From: Marinobacter zhejiangensis
GTDB lineage: Bacteria; Pseudomonadota; Gammaproteobacteria; Pseudomonadales; Oleiphilaceae
Reading direction: 5' to 3'
NCBI RefSeq assembly: GCF_900114775.1
Contig: NZ_FOUE01000006.1
Span: forward strand, 62,001-126,000
DNA length: 64,000 nt
Shown here: positions 23,899 through 32,449 of the stretch, piece after piece
How positions within the stretch are numbered: the first letter of the stretch is position 1
Layout: each line of letters opens with the position of its first letter
Position numbers and translations under genes: made by a program
The notes under the pieces: model-generated
What the model was told of the DNA's origin: nothing
Seen by the model: the letters and a program-made list of their open reading frames with translations, nothing else
Database searches by the model: none

Positions 23899-26052
23899 TC
23901 AATCCAGCTGGACCGCGGGAATCTCATGCTCCGGTCGCCCGGGCGCGTTCTGACCACGGCGCCCCCGCCGCTTGCTGATCAGCGGTGGGCACTTGTGGTC
24001 GTCAAAATAGGTCATCTGGCAATCAAGGCAGTAATGGCATTCCATGTAATTGATGGTGCCATCCGGATGGATTGCCTGGACTTCGCATTCCTTCTCGCAA
24101 CGGCGACAGGGCTTGCCGCATTCATGACGGCGCTTGAGCCAGTCGAAGATCCGGAACCGGGTTGGCAGCGCCAGCGCGGCGCCCAGTGGGCACAGGTAAC
24201 GGCAGTAGAGCTTGCGGGTGAACAGGTTCACCACCACTAGCAGGACCGCGTAGGTGACAAATGGCCAGGACCGATCAAAGTGAAGGGTGATAGCGGTCTT
24301 GAACGGCTCCACCTCGGCCAGCTGTTCCGCCGTGGCCATGGACTCCAGGGACACGCCAAACAACCCCAGCAGGATCAGGTATTTGATGGCCCAGAGCCGT
24401 TCATGCACGGCAAACGGGACGTTGTACTGGGGCACTTTGAGCCAGCGGGCGACTTCGTTTACCAGCTCCTGCAGCGCGCCAAAGGGACACAACCAGCCAC
24501 AGTAGACGGCCCGCCCCCACATCAGCACGATGGCAGCCACCGCGGTCCACAGCACAAACAGCATGGGATCGATCAGGAAGGTGTCCCAGCTGAACCCGGC
24601 AATCACACTGTGAACGAAGGTCAGTACGTTGACGATCGATAGCTGCCCCAGGGCATACCAGCCGATGAAGAACAGGGTATAGACCAGAAAGCCATGGCGG
24701 ATGTTGCGCATCAGCCGGGGCCGCTGTACCAGCCAGTCTTGGAAGAACAGGATGAACATCAGCACACCGATGCCCACCGCCAGCACGGCGATCTGGAACT
24801 GACGCTGGTACCAGACCTGGACCCAGAGAGGCTGGTCAGCCAGCAGGTCTTCTTCGGTGAGCACGGGTTCCGGGCGGTTGAAGTATTTCTCGGGTAGCTG
24901 ATAGGACAGCGGGAAGACCCGGAATTCACTGTCCAGCGGACCGGTCTGACGTTTGACGGTCAATTCCAGCGCCCACTCGGTACCGGGGTCAAAGAGGTAT
25001 TGCTGGCGCACGATGAACATGGCCATCTCGCTGAACCGGGGCATATCGTCAGCATAGACATCGCTGAGCCGGTAATAGTCGAGATCACGGAAGTTGAAGG
25101 TATCGCCGAACTGGCGGATCTGGAGCCGGTCGAAAATGCCGCCACGGACGTAGCCGGAACCCTTGAACGAATAGTCGCCGTTCGCCATCACAGCAATGGC
25201 ATGCTCACCAGGTTGCAGCTCCGACATCAGCCAGTCGTACTGGCTATCCCCCAGCAGGTTGCGACCAATGGTGGGGGCGTTCAGGTAGGCCGCATACAGG
25301 TCGATGACCGGCCCCTGGTCCTGACCACGGCGGGCCCGGTTGCGGTGGTCTGCCGAGGTCCCCTTGAAGGCCTCATTGACCTGCTCGCGCTCCAGCAACA
25401 GTCGCCGTATGGAGCCATCCCCGGTCAGGGTCGCCCAGCTTTCAGGGGCCATCAGGGCGGTGTCGATCTCGGCAATGGGCGGCCGTTGCGCCCCTTCGCC
25501 CGCCACCAGGCCCAACGCCACTCCAACTTTATGGGCGGTACGCATGATCACTTCATTGACCACCATGACCGTCACGGTGGCGCCAGAGACCCCATCGACC
25601 GCAATCCGCGTGGTGGACGAACTGCCACCCACGGTCACCCGCTGGTCGGCTTTCAGTCCGATGTACTGGTCGGTGAAGTCGTGCAGGCGCTGCTCGGGAA
25701 TCCCCACCAGCAGGATCGGCTCGTGATGCTCAATCACTCGCACCGCCACAATATTGGCCGCTGGATCGAGCACTACCACTGCGTTGAGGGGTTTTCCGGA
25801 GTAGGCCGGAGTCTGGACGAAATCCAGTGACTGGTAGGCGTAACCAAGCAGGCGTTCGCCCGCATACAATTCGAGGATCGCCCGGTTATCTTCCCGGGGT
25901 TCGGCACGATCGGCCTCAGGTACCCGCTGCTCCAGAAACTGCCGCAGCCCGATCGGCTCCAGTTCGGCCACCGGCATGGCATAGCTGTGTCCAGCCACCA
26001 GCATCAACAGGGTCAGCAATACCCGCTGCAATCCTTGAACGATAACCGTCAC
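23899..26052 (-). CDS. nosR: NosR, membrane flavo-iron-sulfur protein for N2O respiration
   Basis: A 717-residue protein required for nosZ expression and for electron flow to NosZ. Order: signal peptide; periplasmic FMN-binding domain ([20 protein letters not shown], about residue 150, the threonine flavinylation type motif); membrane helices from about residue 410; polyferredoxin cysteines [12 protein letters not shown] and [11 protein letters not shown]; and C-terminal clusters [21 protein letters not shown] with CHYCLDCQ. The start is GTG at 26052, preceded by a strong GGAGGG. About 100 bases separate it from the upstream 137-aa gene. Confidence 0.95.
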   Translation of the reverse strand: MTVIVQGLQRVLLTLLMLVAGHSYAMPVAELEPIGLRQFLEQRVPEADRAEPREDNRAILELYAGERLLGYAYQSLDFVQTPAYSGKPLNAVVVLDPAANIVAVRVIEHHEPILLVGIPEQRLHDFTDQYIGLKADQRVTVGGSSSTTRIAVDGVSGATVTVMVVNEVIMRTAHKVGVALGLVAGEGAQRPPIAEIDTALMAPESWATLTGDGSIRRLLLEREQVNEAFKGTSADHRNRARRGQDQGPVIDLYAAYLNAPTIGRNLLGDSQYDWLMSELQPGEHAIAVMANGDYSFKGSGYVRGGIFDRLQIRQFGDTFNFRDLDYYRLSDVYADDMPRFSEMAMFIVRQQYLFDPGTEWALELTVKRQTGPLDSEFRVFPLSYQLPEKYFNRPEPVLTEEDLLADQPLWVQVWYQRQFQIAVLAVGIGVLMFILFFQDWLVQRPRLMRNIRHGFLVYTLFFIGWYALGQLSIVNVLTFVHSVIAGFSWDTFLIDPMLFVLWTAVAAIVLMWGRAVYCGWLCPFGALQELVNEVARWLKVPQYNVPFAVHERLWAIKYLILLGLFGVSLESMATAEQLAEVEPFKTAITLHFDRSWPFVTYAVLLVVVNLFTRKLYCRYLCPLGAALALPTRFRIFDWLKRRHECGKPCRRCEKECEVQAIHPDGTINYMECHYCLDCQMTYFDDHKCPPLISKRRGRRGQNAPGRPEHEIPAVQLD

Positions 26053-26155
26053 GCTGTTCCCTCCATGAACACAGTCACCACCCTGCCCCGCCTCGTCACG
26101 ACTGTTCCGGGCGTCACCACTGACGGTGAGCAGCAGAAGACATGGGATGCTGTGA

Positions 26156-26569
26156 TCAGTGCTTCAGTGTCACCAGTGCGCCATCACGATCGAACGGCAG
26201 ATAGTTTCCAATGTAGCCCAAGCGTATGGTTTCAACCATCATCGACAGGGGCTGGCTGGCTTCGTCCGACGATGGCTCAATGCCACCGCGACCAGACATC
26301 GCGGCCACAAAGACCATATCCCAGGCTTGCCCGGTCTCGCGGGATTCCTCACAGAGATCTTCGAAATCAGTCACTTGCGAGGGCGTCTTGTCGACACAGA
26401 CCACTGGCACCAGGGCGCCACCGTCGCCACGTTCAAACTGCTGTCGTTCAGCCTCCGAAGCATCGTCCGGCAACTCGGCCCGGCAAAATACAAACAGCAG
26501 GCGCTGGGGTTCGGGCTGCTGACAGGCTGCGGAGATAAAATCTTGGTAACTGCTGATCATCGTCGTCAT
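26156..26569 (-). CDS. Uncharacterised 137-aa protein in the nos operon
   Basis: An acidic cytosolic protein without signal or membrane segment. Visible stretches are LLFVFCRAELPDDASEAERQQFERGDGGALVPVVCVDKTP and GQAWDMVFVAAMSGRGG. I recall similar proteins carrying the label ribonucleotide reductase subunit alpha in databases, which cannot be right for a protein this small. Two cysteines (in FVFCRAEL and PVVCVDK) are candidates for function. Its ATG overlaps the stop of the DGC-domain gene by 4 bases and it precedes nosR, so it is translated within the nos transcript. The function is unknown. Confidence 0.7.
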   Translation of the reverse strand: MTTMISSYQDFISAACQQPEPQRLLFVFCRAELPDDASEAERQQFERGDGGALVPVVCVDKTPSQVTDFEDLCEESRETGQAWDMVFVAAMSGRGGIEPSSDEASQPLSMMVETIRLGYIGNYLPFDRDGALVTLKH

Positions 26570-26991
26570 CCGGAAATATCGTCCAGGGCCAGGACAGAAA
26601 TAAGCTGTTGGTGGCGCGCACGCACCATCTGGGCAACCGCTGCCACTTCCGTTACCTCATAGCTGCGGCCGTAGTGTTTCCTGAAACCAAATTCGTACAG
26701 CCGGACATGGTCATCCGGCGTCACCCCGACACCCTCCAGGCAGGCCCGCGCGCACTGCAGCGGACAGCCATCAATCACCGTGATGGCACGACCGGAGCGC
26801 GCGATTTTCACCAGGCTGGGCACCTTGCCGCCAACGCCTGAAATACACGACATCTCAAAGTCACCGGCGTGGTCGAGGGAGACGGCTGCGTTGTTGGCCA
26901 GCTGGGCTACGTCCGAGCAACCGGAACAGGCATAGATCAGGGGGCGATCCTTCCTTGACGTTACCCTGGCGATCACTTTCGAGGTCATCAT
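26566..26991 (-). CDS. DGC-domain putative zinc-binding protein
   Basis: The protein is 141 residues from the ATG at 26991; a second ATG follows directly, and GGAGG lies 7 bases ahead. It contains the cysteines that define the DGC family: YACSGCSDVAQLANNAA, FEMSCISGVGG and the eponymous DGCPLQCARACLE (Asp-Gly-Cys) near residue 80. Such proteins are proposed metal or cluster binders with no assigned reaction. It is the first gene of the nos run and overlaps the 137-aa gene by 4 bases. The 251-base divergent region to narK1 holds one FNR-type box and one NarL-like box. Confidence 0.75.
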   Translation of the reverse strand: MMTSKVIARVTSRKDRPLIYACSGCSDVAQLANNAAVSLDHAGDFEMSCISGVGGKVPSLVKIARSGRAITVIDGCPLQCARACLEGVGVTPDDHVRLYEFGFRKHYGRSYEVTEVAAVAQMVRARHQQLISVLALDDISG

Positions 26992-27047
26992 CGCGCCTCC
27001 ATCGAAACATTCCCCTCCATGGTAAGGAAGCCTCCGGCCAGACACCC

Positions 27048-27063
27048 TTCCCCATTGGAGGTA
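27048..27063. promoter_or_regulatory. NarL-like 7-2-7 site, nos/narK1 divergent region
   Basis: TTCCCCA-TT-GGAGGTA (complement TACCTCC-AA-TGGGGAA), centred about 65 bases before the DGC/nos start and 187 bases before narK1. The spacing favours action on the nos side. TATATAA follows at 27062. Confidence 0.5.
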
Positions 27064-27164
27064 TATAAACGGCGCAAAGTGGATAGGTGCAGGTAACCCA
27101 AAAACAGCAGAAATCCGCCCTGGAGATAGCCCCATTGGCGCGTTAGGGGTAGGTCTGGAAGCTA

Positions 27165-27178
27165 TTGATATTCGTCAA
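27165..27178. promoter_or_regulatory. FNR/ANR/DNR-type box, nos/narK1 divergent region
   Basis: TTGAT-ATTC-GTCAA matches the TTGAT-N4-ATCAA consensus at 9 of 10 positions. It is centred about 71 bases before the narK1 ATG, suitable for activation near -41.5 if the transcript starts about 30 bases upstream of the ATG. It is also the only such box found ahead of the nos genes. Confidence 0.8.
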
Positions 27179-27242
27179 GGTTGGCGTAACGGCCGGTGTG
27201 ACGTAATCAAGCCACACCATCCAGAAACCGGGGGTTTCCACC

Positions 27243-28580
27243 ATGTTGAGTGAAAGGGATTACAACCCGCCAAAAGCTCATAAAGCGTTGCTGTTTTCCA
27301 CGCTCGCGTTCACTACGTGCTTCGCCGTATGGACCATCTTTTCCATCATCGGGGTCAAGATCAAACAGGAGCTCGGGCTCTCCGAGACCCAGTTTGGCCT
27401 GCTGGTCGCCACACCCGTGCTGACCGGTTCGATCAGCCGTCTGTTCCTCGGCATCTGGACCGAACGTTTTGGCGGACGCCTGGTGTTCACCATCCTGATG
27501 CTTGCCACCGCTGTCGCCGTTTACCTGCTTTCCACCGTCAAGACCTATGAGATGTTCCTATTGGCGGCGCTGGGCGTGGGGCTGGCGGGGGGCTCATTCA
27601 TTGTCGGCGTTGCCTACATTTCCGAATGGTATGACAAGGGCCACCAGGGCACGGCACTGGGGGTATTCGGCGCCGGTAATGTGGGGGCGGCGGTGACCAA
27701 CTTCGCGGCCCCATTCCTGGTGGTTGCGTTTGGCTGGCAGACTACGGCACAGATCTACGCGGCCGTGCTGGCCGGTATTGCCATCCTGTTCTATCTACTG
27801 ACCGAGAACGATCCCCGCCTGGCCCGTCGTGCCAAAGAGGGCGTCACCTCCATGCCCTTGCGGGACCAGCTGGCGCCACTGGCCAAACTTCAGGTCTGGC
27901 GTTTTTCGCTCTACTACTTCTTCGTGTTCGGCGCCTTTGTCTCTCTGGCCTCCTGGCTACCCCGTTACTACGTCGGTGCCTACGACATGACGTTGGAACA
28001 GGCCGGCATGCTTGCCGCCCTCTACACCGCACCAGCATCAGTTTTCCGCGCCCTCGGCGGCTGGATGTCTGACCGTTTCGGTGCCCGAACCGTGATGTAC
28101 TGGACTTATGGCGTGTCCCTGATCTGCCTGTTCATCCTGAGCTACCCGGAAACCAGCTATGTGGTCCGGGGGATTGATGGCCCCATTGAGTTCTCCATTG
28201 TGGTGCCGGTTACCTTGTTCGTTGTCCTGACCGTTTCTCTCGGCTTCGTGATGTCCCTGGGCAAGGCCGCCGTCTACAAGCACATCCCGGTTTACTACCC
28301 GGATCACGTCGGCTCGGTTGGCGGCCTGGTGGGCATGATCGGCGGCCTCGGCGGCTTCATCCTGCCCATCGTCTTTGGCGCCATGAACGATCTGATCGGG
28401 GTCTGGACCAGCTGCTTCATGCTGCTGTTCGTCATCGTGCTGGTGTCTTTCCTGTGGATGCACGGCGCCATCGTCCGGATGGAAGCCCGCCGCTACCCAG
28501 AGATCAAGAGCGCGGAAACCTCACGGTTCCTGCCTGAACTCCAGCCCGACTATGGCCGCGAAGGGGCCACGGGCAAATAA
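27243..28580 (+). CDS. narK1: Nitrate/nitrite transporter, NarK1-like (MFS)
   Basis: A 445-residue 12-helix major facilitator. The nitrate signature glycine-rich segments are visible: ALGVGLAGGSFIVGVAYISEWYDKGHQGTALGVFGAGNVGAAVTNF in helix 5 and KHIPVYYPDHVGSVGGLVGMIGGLGGFILPIVFGAMNDL in helix 11. Type I NarK proteins are thought to act as nitrate/proton symporters. It is followed 67 bases later by a NarK2-like gene, the arrangement seen as narK1K2 in denitrifying pseudomonads. Expression is probably anaerobic through the upstream FNR-type box. Confidence 0.9.
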   Translation: MLSERDYNPPKAHKALLFSTLAFTTCFAVWTIFSIIGVKIKQELGLSETQFGLLVATPVLTGSISRLFLGIWTERFGGRLVFTILMLATAVAVYLLSTVKTYEMFLLAALGVGLAGGSFIVGVAYISEWYDKGHQGTALGVFGAGNVGAAVTNFAAPFLVVAFGWQTTAQIYAAVLAGIAILFYLLTENDPRLARRAKEGVTSMPLRDQLAPLAKLQVWRFSLYYFFVFGAFVSLASWLPRYYVGAYDMTLEQAGMLAALYTAPASVFRALGGWMSDRFGARTVMYWTYGVSLICLFILSYPETSYVVRGIDGPIEFSIVVPVTLFVVLTVSLGFVMSLGKAAVYKHIPVYYPDHVGSVGGLVGMIGGLGGFILPIVFGAMNDLIGVWTSCFMLLFVIVLVSFLWMHGAIVRMEARRYPEIKSAETSRFLPELQPDYGREGATGK

Positions 28581-28647
28581 CCCAAAGCCGGCATGCCCAG
28601 CCGTGCCGGCCGTTACCCACTTCTGACCAATACCTGTGAGGTTTGAT

Positions 28648-30252
28648 ATGACCGACATCAAAACCTGGGACCCGGAGGACGACCAGTTCTGGGCGTCCTC
28701 CGGCAAACAGATCGCTACCCGGAACCTATGGATCTCCATTCCCAGCCTGCTCTGCGGATTCGCGGTCTGGCTTTACTGGGGCATCATCACCGTTCAGATG
28801 CTGAACCTGGGCTTTCCGATTCCGAAAGCCGACCTGTTCACCCTGAGCGCCATTGCTGGCCTGACCGGCGCTACCCTGCGCATACCCAGCAGTTTCTTCA
28901 TCCGCATTGCCGGTGGCCGCAACACCATTTTCTTTACTACAGCACTGCTGATGATTCCGGCCATTGGTACCGGTTTCGCCCTGCAGGACGTCAACACCCC
29001 GCTGTGGGTCTTCCAGCTACTGGCGTTCCTGTCTGGCATCGGTGGCGGCAACTTTGCCTCGTCCATGTCCAACATCAGTTTCTTCTACCCGAAACGCCAG
29101 CAAGGTCTGGCCCTGGGTCTGAATGCCGGCCTCGGCAACGCTGGTGTCACCACCATGCAGATCCTGGTGCCACTGGTGATGACCTTTGGACTGTTCGGCG
29201 GCGAGCCGATGATTCTGGAAAACACCTCCGGCACCCTGATTGGCAAGATTCCCGCCGGCAGTGAAACCTGGATCCATAACGCCGGTTTTGTCTGGTTGCT
29301 GCTGCTGATCCCACTGGCCCTGGCGGGCTGGTTCGGCATGAACAACATCCGCACCGATGCGGTGTCTCCCAACATCGGCTCCCCGACCGGCGCCTTCGGC
29401 AAAATCACCGGTATGCTGCTGGTCGGCTTCCTGACTGCCGCCATCGGTCTCTACATTATCCTGCCCGCCCCGGTTGGAATCGGCGCGCCTGACTGGACCA
29501 AGTGGCCGGTGATCCTCGGCATCCTGCTGGTGACCGTCCTGCTGTTGAAGATGATCCCGGGCGAGATCAAGCCCAATCTGCAACGCCAGTTCCGTATCTT
29601 CTCCAACAAGCACACCTGGATCATGAGTGTGATCTACACCATGACCTTCGGCAGTTTCATTGGGTTCTCCGCCGGTTTTGCTCTCGCCATCAAGGTGGTG
29701 TTCGGCTACCAGCACGTCATGGTCGATGGCGTTATGACCCACGATCTGGCCAACCCGGATGGTCCCTCTGCCCTGATGTATGCTTGGATGGGGCCTTTCA
29801 TTGGCGCCTTGATTCGTCCCGTAGGTGGCTGGATCGCCGATAAGGTCGGCGGCGCCCTGGTGACCGGTATCGTGGCCATCGTCATGATCGCCAGTTCCCT
29901 GGCCGTGGCCTATTACCTCAAGGCTGCCTATAACTCCGCCACTCCGCAGGAGTACTTCATGCCATTCCTGCTGCTATTCCTGGTGCTGTTTGCCGCCAGC
30001 GGTATCGGTAACGGCTCCACCTTCCGCACCATCGCCATGGTGTTTGATAAAGAGCAGGCGGGCCCTGCCCTGGGCTGGACTTCCGCAGTCGCGGCCTACG
30101 GCGCCTTCGTTATTCCCCAGGTATTTGGAGAGCAGATCAAGGCTGCCACACCGGAAATGGCACTCTACGGATTCGCCCTGTTCTACGGTGCCTGCCTAGT
30201 CCTGAACTGGTGGTTCTACCTCGGCCCGAAGGCGGAGTACAAGAACCCCTGA
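28648..30252 (+). CDS. narK2: Nitrate/nitrite transporter, NarK2-like (MFS)
   Basis: The protein is 534 residues from the ATG at 28648 (MTDIKTWDPEDDQFW, the usual NarK2 opening); the upstream alternative at 28636 adds four residues. Helix 5 reads GGGNFASSMSNISFFYPKRQQGLALGLNAGLGNAGVTTMQ and helix 11 ASGIGNGSTFRTIAMVF, the NarK2-type signatures for nitrate/nitrite exchange. It is longer than NarK1 because of extended loops and an extra C-terminal stretch. It lies after narK1 and ends at a strong terminator. Confidence 0.92.
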   Translation: MTDIKTWDPEDDQFWASSGKQIATRNLWISIPSLLCGFAVWLYWGIITVQMLNLGFPIPKADLFTLSAIAGLTGATLRIPSSFFIRIAGGRNTIFFTTALLMIPAIGTGFALQDVNTPLWVFQLLAFLSGIGGGNFASSMSNISFFYPKRQQGLALGLNAGLGNAGVTTMQILVPLVMTFGLFGGEPMILENTSGTLIGKIPAGSETWIHNAGFVWLLLLIPLALAGWFGMNNIRTDAVSPNIGSPTGAFGKITGMLLVGFLTAAIGLYIILPAPVGIGAPDWTKWPVILGILLVTVLLLKMIPGEIKPNLQRQFRIFSNKHTWIMSVIYTMTFGSFIGFSAGFALAIKVVFGYQHVMVDGVMTHDLANPDGPSALMYAWMGPFIGALIRPVGGWIADKVGGALVTGIVAIVMIASSLAVAYYLKAAYNSATPQEYFMPFLLLFLVLFAASGIGNGSTFRTIAMVFDKEQAGPALGWTSAVAAYGAFVIPQVFGEQIKAATPEMALYGFALFYGACLVLNWWFYLGPKAEYKNP

Positions 30253-30275
30253 CACGTCCGGTTTAATGTGCGCTT

Positions 30276-30299
30276 GCCGGCCCAAGGGCCGGCTTTTTT
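30276..30299 (+). terminator. Terminator after narK2
   Basis: GCCGGCCC-AA-GGGCCGGC followed by T6, 23 bases after the stop codon. A textbook intrinsic terminator. Confidence 0.9.
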
Positions 30300-30473
30300 A
30301 TGCCTGCAATACCAGCCTATACATCACCCGCCCGTATAAACTTCAGCCTCGCCTGGGTCATCAGAGGCCCGGCGACACGATGATATGTACCTGGGGCCAT
30401 GGTAATACCGCCAGCCAGGCAATACATCTGGAGGTAGTTAGCGGCTTTGGTGTGAGAGGCAGGAGATGTGCAC
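30300..30473. other. Region between narK2 and dnr terminators
   Basis: About 170 bases between two terminators. It contains GGAGGTA near 30431 (one NarL-like heptamer in reverse) but no paired site, no ORF with a convincing start and no other structure. Confidence 0.3.
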
Positions 30474-30504
30474 AAAAAAAGGGCAACGGCTTGCACCGTT
30501 GCCC
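30474..30504 (-). terminator. Terminator of the DNR-like regulator gene
   Basis: On the minus strand GGGCAACGG-6 nt-CCGTTGCCC followed by T7, 35 bases past the stop codon. Confidence 0.9.
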
Positions 30505-30538
30505 GAAACCCACTGGTAAGAGTGGTCTGATGGAAGCT

Positions 30539-31288
30539 TTATTGGCTGATGGCAACCAGCCGCATGGGGTCAGGAATGAACACCCGGCTCCGGTTGACCC
30601 GGACCAGGCCCTGGTTTTTAAGCTCAGCCAGGATGCGAGAGAACGTTTCCGGCTGCATGGCCAGGCGGGAGGCCACCAGGCACTTGGGCAATGGCAGTTC
30701 AACCTCGATACCGCGCCGGCAGTTCTCGGGCAACAGGTCAATCAGGTAACGAACCAGGCGATCCCGGGCATTCTGCACGGTCATGATTTCCAGCTCGTGG
30801 AAGCGGGAAACAGCACGGGATGCGTAATGCCTAAGGGCACTGCGGGCGTACTCCGGATGTTGCTCCAGCATCTGCTGGTAAATCTTGATCGGGATCACCA
30901 GCACCTGCCCCTGGCATAACGCTTCGGCGTAACAGGCGTAGCGGGCCGGTTCGGCGTAGATCATCACTTCGGCAAAGCAGTCGCCGGGGGCAATGCTGTC
31001 GAGGGTGCGCTCCACTCCGGAAGCGTCCAGGCGGTACAGGCGCAGGCGTCCGGACAGCACGAAATAGAAATGCTGGGCGGGCATGTCCTGGTGGTACAAC
31101 AGCTGGTGGTGACCAAGGGCCACCCGACGGGAGCGACTGACGATATAGTCGAAGTCGTCATCGTCGAACTCCCTGAACAGGGCATGCTCACGCAACGGCT
31201 TGAGATCGTCAGTCATGGCACGGCGCGGCCCGGCCGTGAACAGTATTGGTTTATGTATCTGCGGTTCCACCGCGTGCGCTGCACCCAT
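30539..31288 (-). CDS. dnr: Crp/Fnr-family regulator of denitrification (DNR-like)
   Basis: The protein is 249 residues from the ATG at 31288, chosen because AAGGAG lies 6 bases ahead; the ATG at 31216 has no ribosome-binding sequence, and the open frame upstream to 31423 is less likely. The sensor domain (about 60-170) lacks the FNR cysteine cluster, as in DNR, which binds heme and responds to NO. The dimerisation helix and helix-turn-helix follow (PLPKCLVASRLAMQPETFSRILAELKNQGLV). It sits between the narK and narGHJI units, and the NarL-like box upstream suggests that nitrate induces it, as NarL does for dnr in pseudomonads. Confidence 0.8.
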   Translation of the reverse strand: MGAAHAVEPQIHKPILFTAGPRRAMTDDLKPLREHALFREFDDDDFDYIVSRSRRVALGHHQLLYHQDMPAQHFYFVLSGRLRLYRLDASGVERTLDSIAPGDCFAEVMIYAEPARYACYAEALCQGQVLVIPIKIYQQMLEQHPEYARSALRHYASRAVSRFHELEIMTVQNARDRLVRYLIDLLPENCRRGIEVELPLPKCLVASRLAMQPETFSRILAELKNQGLVRVNRSRVFIPDPMRLVAISQ

Positions 31289-31359
31289 GACGAACTCCTT
31301 CATGTAATCCTGAAAGTCTGCGTTGATGTCATGGTAAGTAAGGCTGAGGGCTTTGGCGC

Positions 31360-31375
31360 TCCCCCGATGGAGGTA
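31360..31375. promoter_or_regulatory. NarL-like 7-2-7 site before dnr
   Basis: TCCCCCG-AT-GGAGGTA (complement TACCTCC-AT-CGGGGGA), centred about 79 bases before the dnr start. It is of the same form as the other NarL-like sites in the window. A weak TTGAT lies nearby at 31323 without a partner half. Confidence 0.55.
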
Positions 31376-31400
31376 GTTCCCGGGGTTAAATGAGGTATTC

Positions 31401-31432
31401 CATAAACAAGAAGGCCGGAGCAAGCTCCGGCC
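31401..31432 (-). terminator. Terminator of the nar operon
   Basis: On the minus strand GGCCGGAG-CTTG-CTCCGGCC followed by TTCTTGTTTAT, 22 bases past the isomerase gene stop. Confidence 0.8.
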
Positions 31433-31453
31433 GGGTAACCCGAAACGGGTCGG

Positions 31454-32263
31454 CTACTGCATAAGCGGTGAATCCGGCAGATCCAGGTCAACGCCGGATA
31501 CGCCAATATCCATCGCCAGGGCCTGCACATACTGGCGCAACGCCCGTCGGCTGACGCTTTCGAGCAACTGGTGTCGCACCATGGATTTGGCCGCATCAAA
31601 AGGCAGCGGCTCGCCTTCCAGGCGCTGGTCTACCCGGACAATATGCCAGCCATAGCGGGACTCCACCGGGTCAGCAACCAGCCCTTCCGGAGCGGCCCAT
31701 ACCCGCTCTTCGAACTCGCGGACAGTCTGCCCGCGGACCAACTGGCCCAGGCTTCCACCGTGTTCACGGGATTCGCAGGCAGAGTGCCGGCGGGCTAACG
31801 TTTCAAACGACGCCCCCTCTTCACGCAGCTGACGAAGCATCTCGCGGGCCAGGTCTTCCTGTTGCAGGCGCTCGTCAATATCATCCGGGGCGGCCGCCAG
31901 CAGGATGTGGCTGGCCGCCAGGATGGTTGGGCTGTAGAACTTTTCCCGGTTTGCTTCGTAGTAGCGCAGGCAATCCGCCTCCGCTGGCTCCGGCACGTCC
32001 AGCTCCCGCTCCAGCACCGCGGCAATCACAGCCTCTTCGTTATCATCCGTCACTGCCAGCTCCAGTTCACCGGCCCGCCGCAGCAGCAGTTCCCGGATCA
32101 CCAGGCTGACCGCAGCTTCGTGCCAGGCCGCACTCAGTTCCCCGGCAGGGTGGTGCTGCAGCTCGCTGGCGATGTCGGTCTCGTCGATCAATTGGTCACC
32201 AACATACACCGGCGGGAACTGATTGCGGGGTTTGTCGGCGTCGCCGGTTGGGATCAGTTGCAT
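31454..32263 (-). CDS. Parvulin-type peptidyl-prolyl isomerase of the nar operon
   Basis: The protein is 269 residues from the ATG at 32263 (GGGAG 8 bases ahead; a GTG at 32278 is too close to it). The C-terminal half is a PpiC rotamase domain (about 115-230: ILAASHILLAAAPDDIDERLQQEDLAREMLRQL, GGSLGQLVRGQTVREFEERVWAAPEGLV, SRYGWHIVRVDQRLEG). There is no signal peptide, so it acts in the cytoplasm, as the NifM-like isomerases do. It is the last gene after narGHJI, where a similar gene occurs in pseudomonads, and probably assists folding of the nitrate reductase. It is separated from narI by structured element 2. Confidence 0.85.
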   Translation of the reverse strand: MQLIPTGDADKPRNQFPPVYVGDQLIDETDIASELQHHPAGELSAAWHEAAVSLVIRELLLRRAGELELAVTDDNEEAVIAAVLERELDVPEPAEADCLRYYEANREKFYSPTILAASHILLAAAPDDIDERLQQEDLAREMLRQLREEGASFETLARRHSACESREHGGSLGQLVRGQTVREFEERVWAAPEGLVADPVESRYGWHIVRVDQRLEGEPLPFDAAKSMVRHQLLESVSRRALRQYVQALAMDIGVSGVDLDLPDSPLMQ

Positions 32264-32313
32264 GGTTTGTGCTCCCACTGTTGTTGGTAAGCTTTTTGGG
32301 TTTAGTGCAAGGT

Positions 32314-32418
32314 CTTGGCAGAGGGAGAGTCTGCTTCGCCGCTTGGAAGGTACATCCTTGTACCTGCCAAGCTACCGGGGCTTCCCTGCCCCTGCTGCGC
32401 GACTCTCCCTCTGCCAAG
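32314..32418 (-). repeat. Structured element 2: long stem with two ANGGAN-loop hairpins
   Basis: Perfect 18-bp arms at 32314-32331 and 32401-32418. Read on the minus strand, the sense strand of the nar operon, they enclose hairpin A (GGGGC/GCCCC, hexaloop AGGGAA, 32377-32392) and hairpin B (13-base arms with one C/T mismatch, hexaloop AAGGAT, 32341-32372). Order, spacing and the flanks AGCAGGG and TAGCTTGGC match structured element 1, while the outer stem sequence differs completely. Hairpin B differs by two compensated base pairs. Hairpin B contains GUACAAGGAUGU, which fits the published CsrA selection consensus. It lies 31 bases after the narI stop and 50 bases before the isomerase start. 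Confidence 0.8.
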
Positions 32419-32449
32419 CCCCCAAGCTCCGTGCCCTCCCCGACCGCCA

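Noticed and set aside
26156..26569. Ribonucleotide reductase alpha subunit label
   Set aside because: The 137-aa protein has none of the catalytic residues or size of a reductase subunit.
31323..31337. FNR-type box before dnr
   Set aside because: TTGAT is present but the second half (TGGTAA) does not fit ATCAA.
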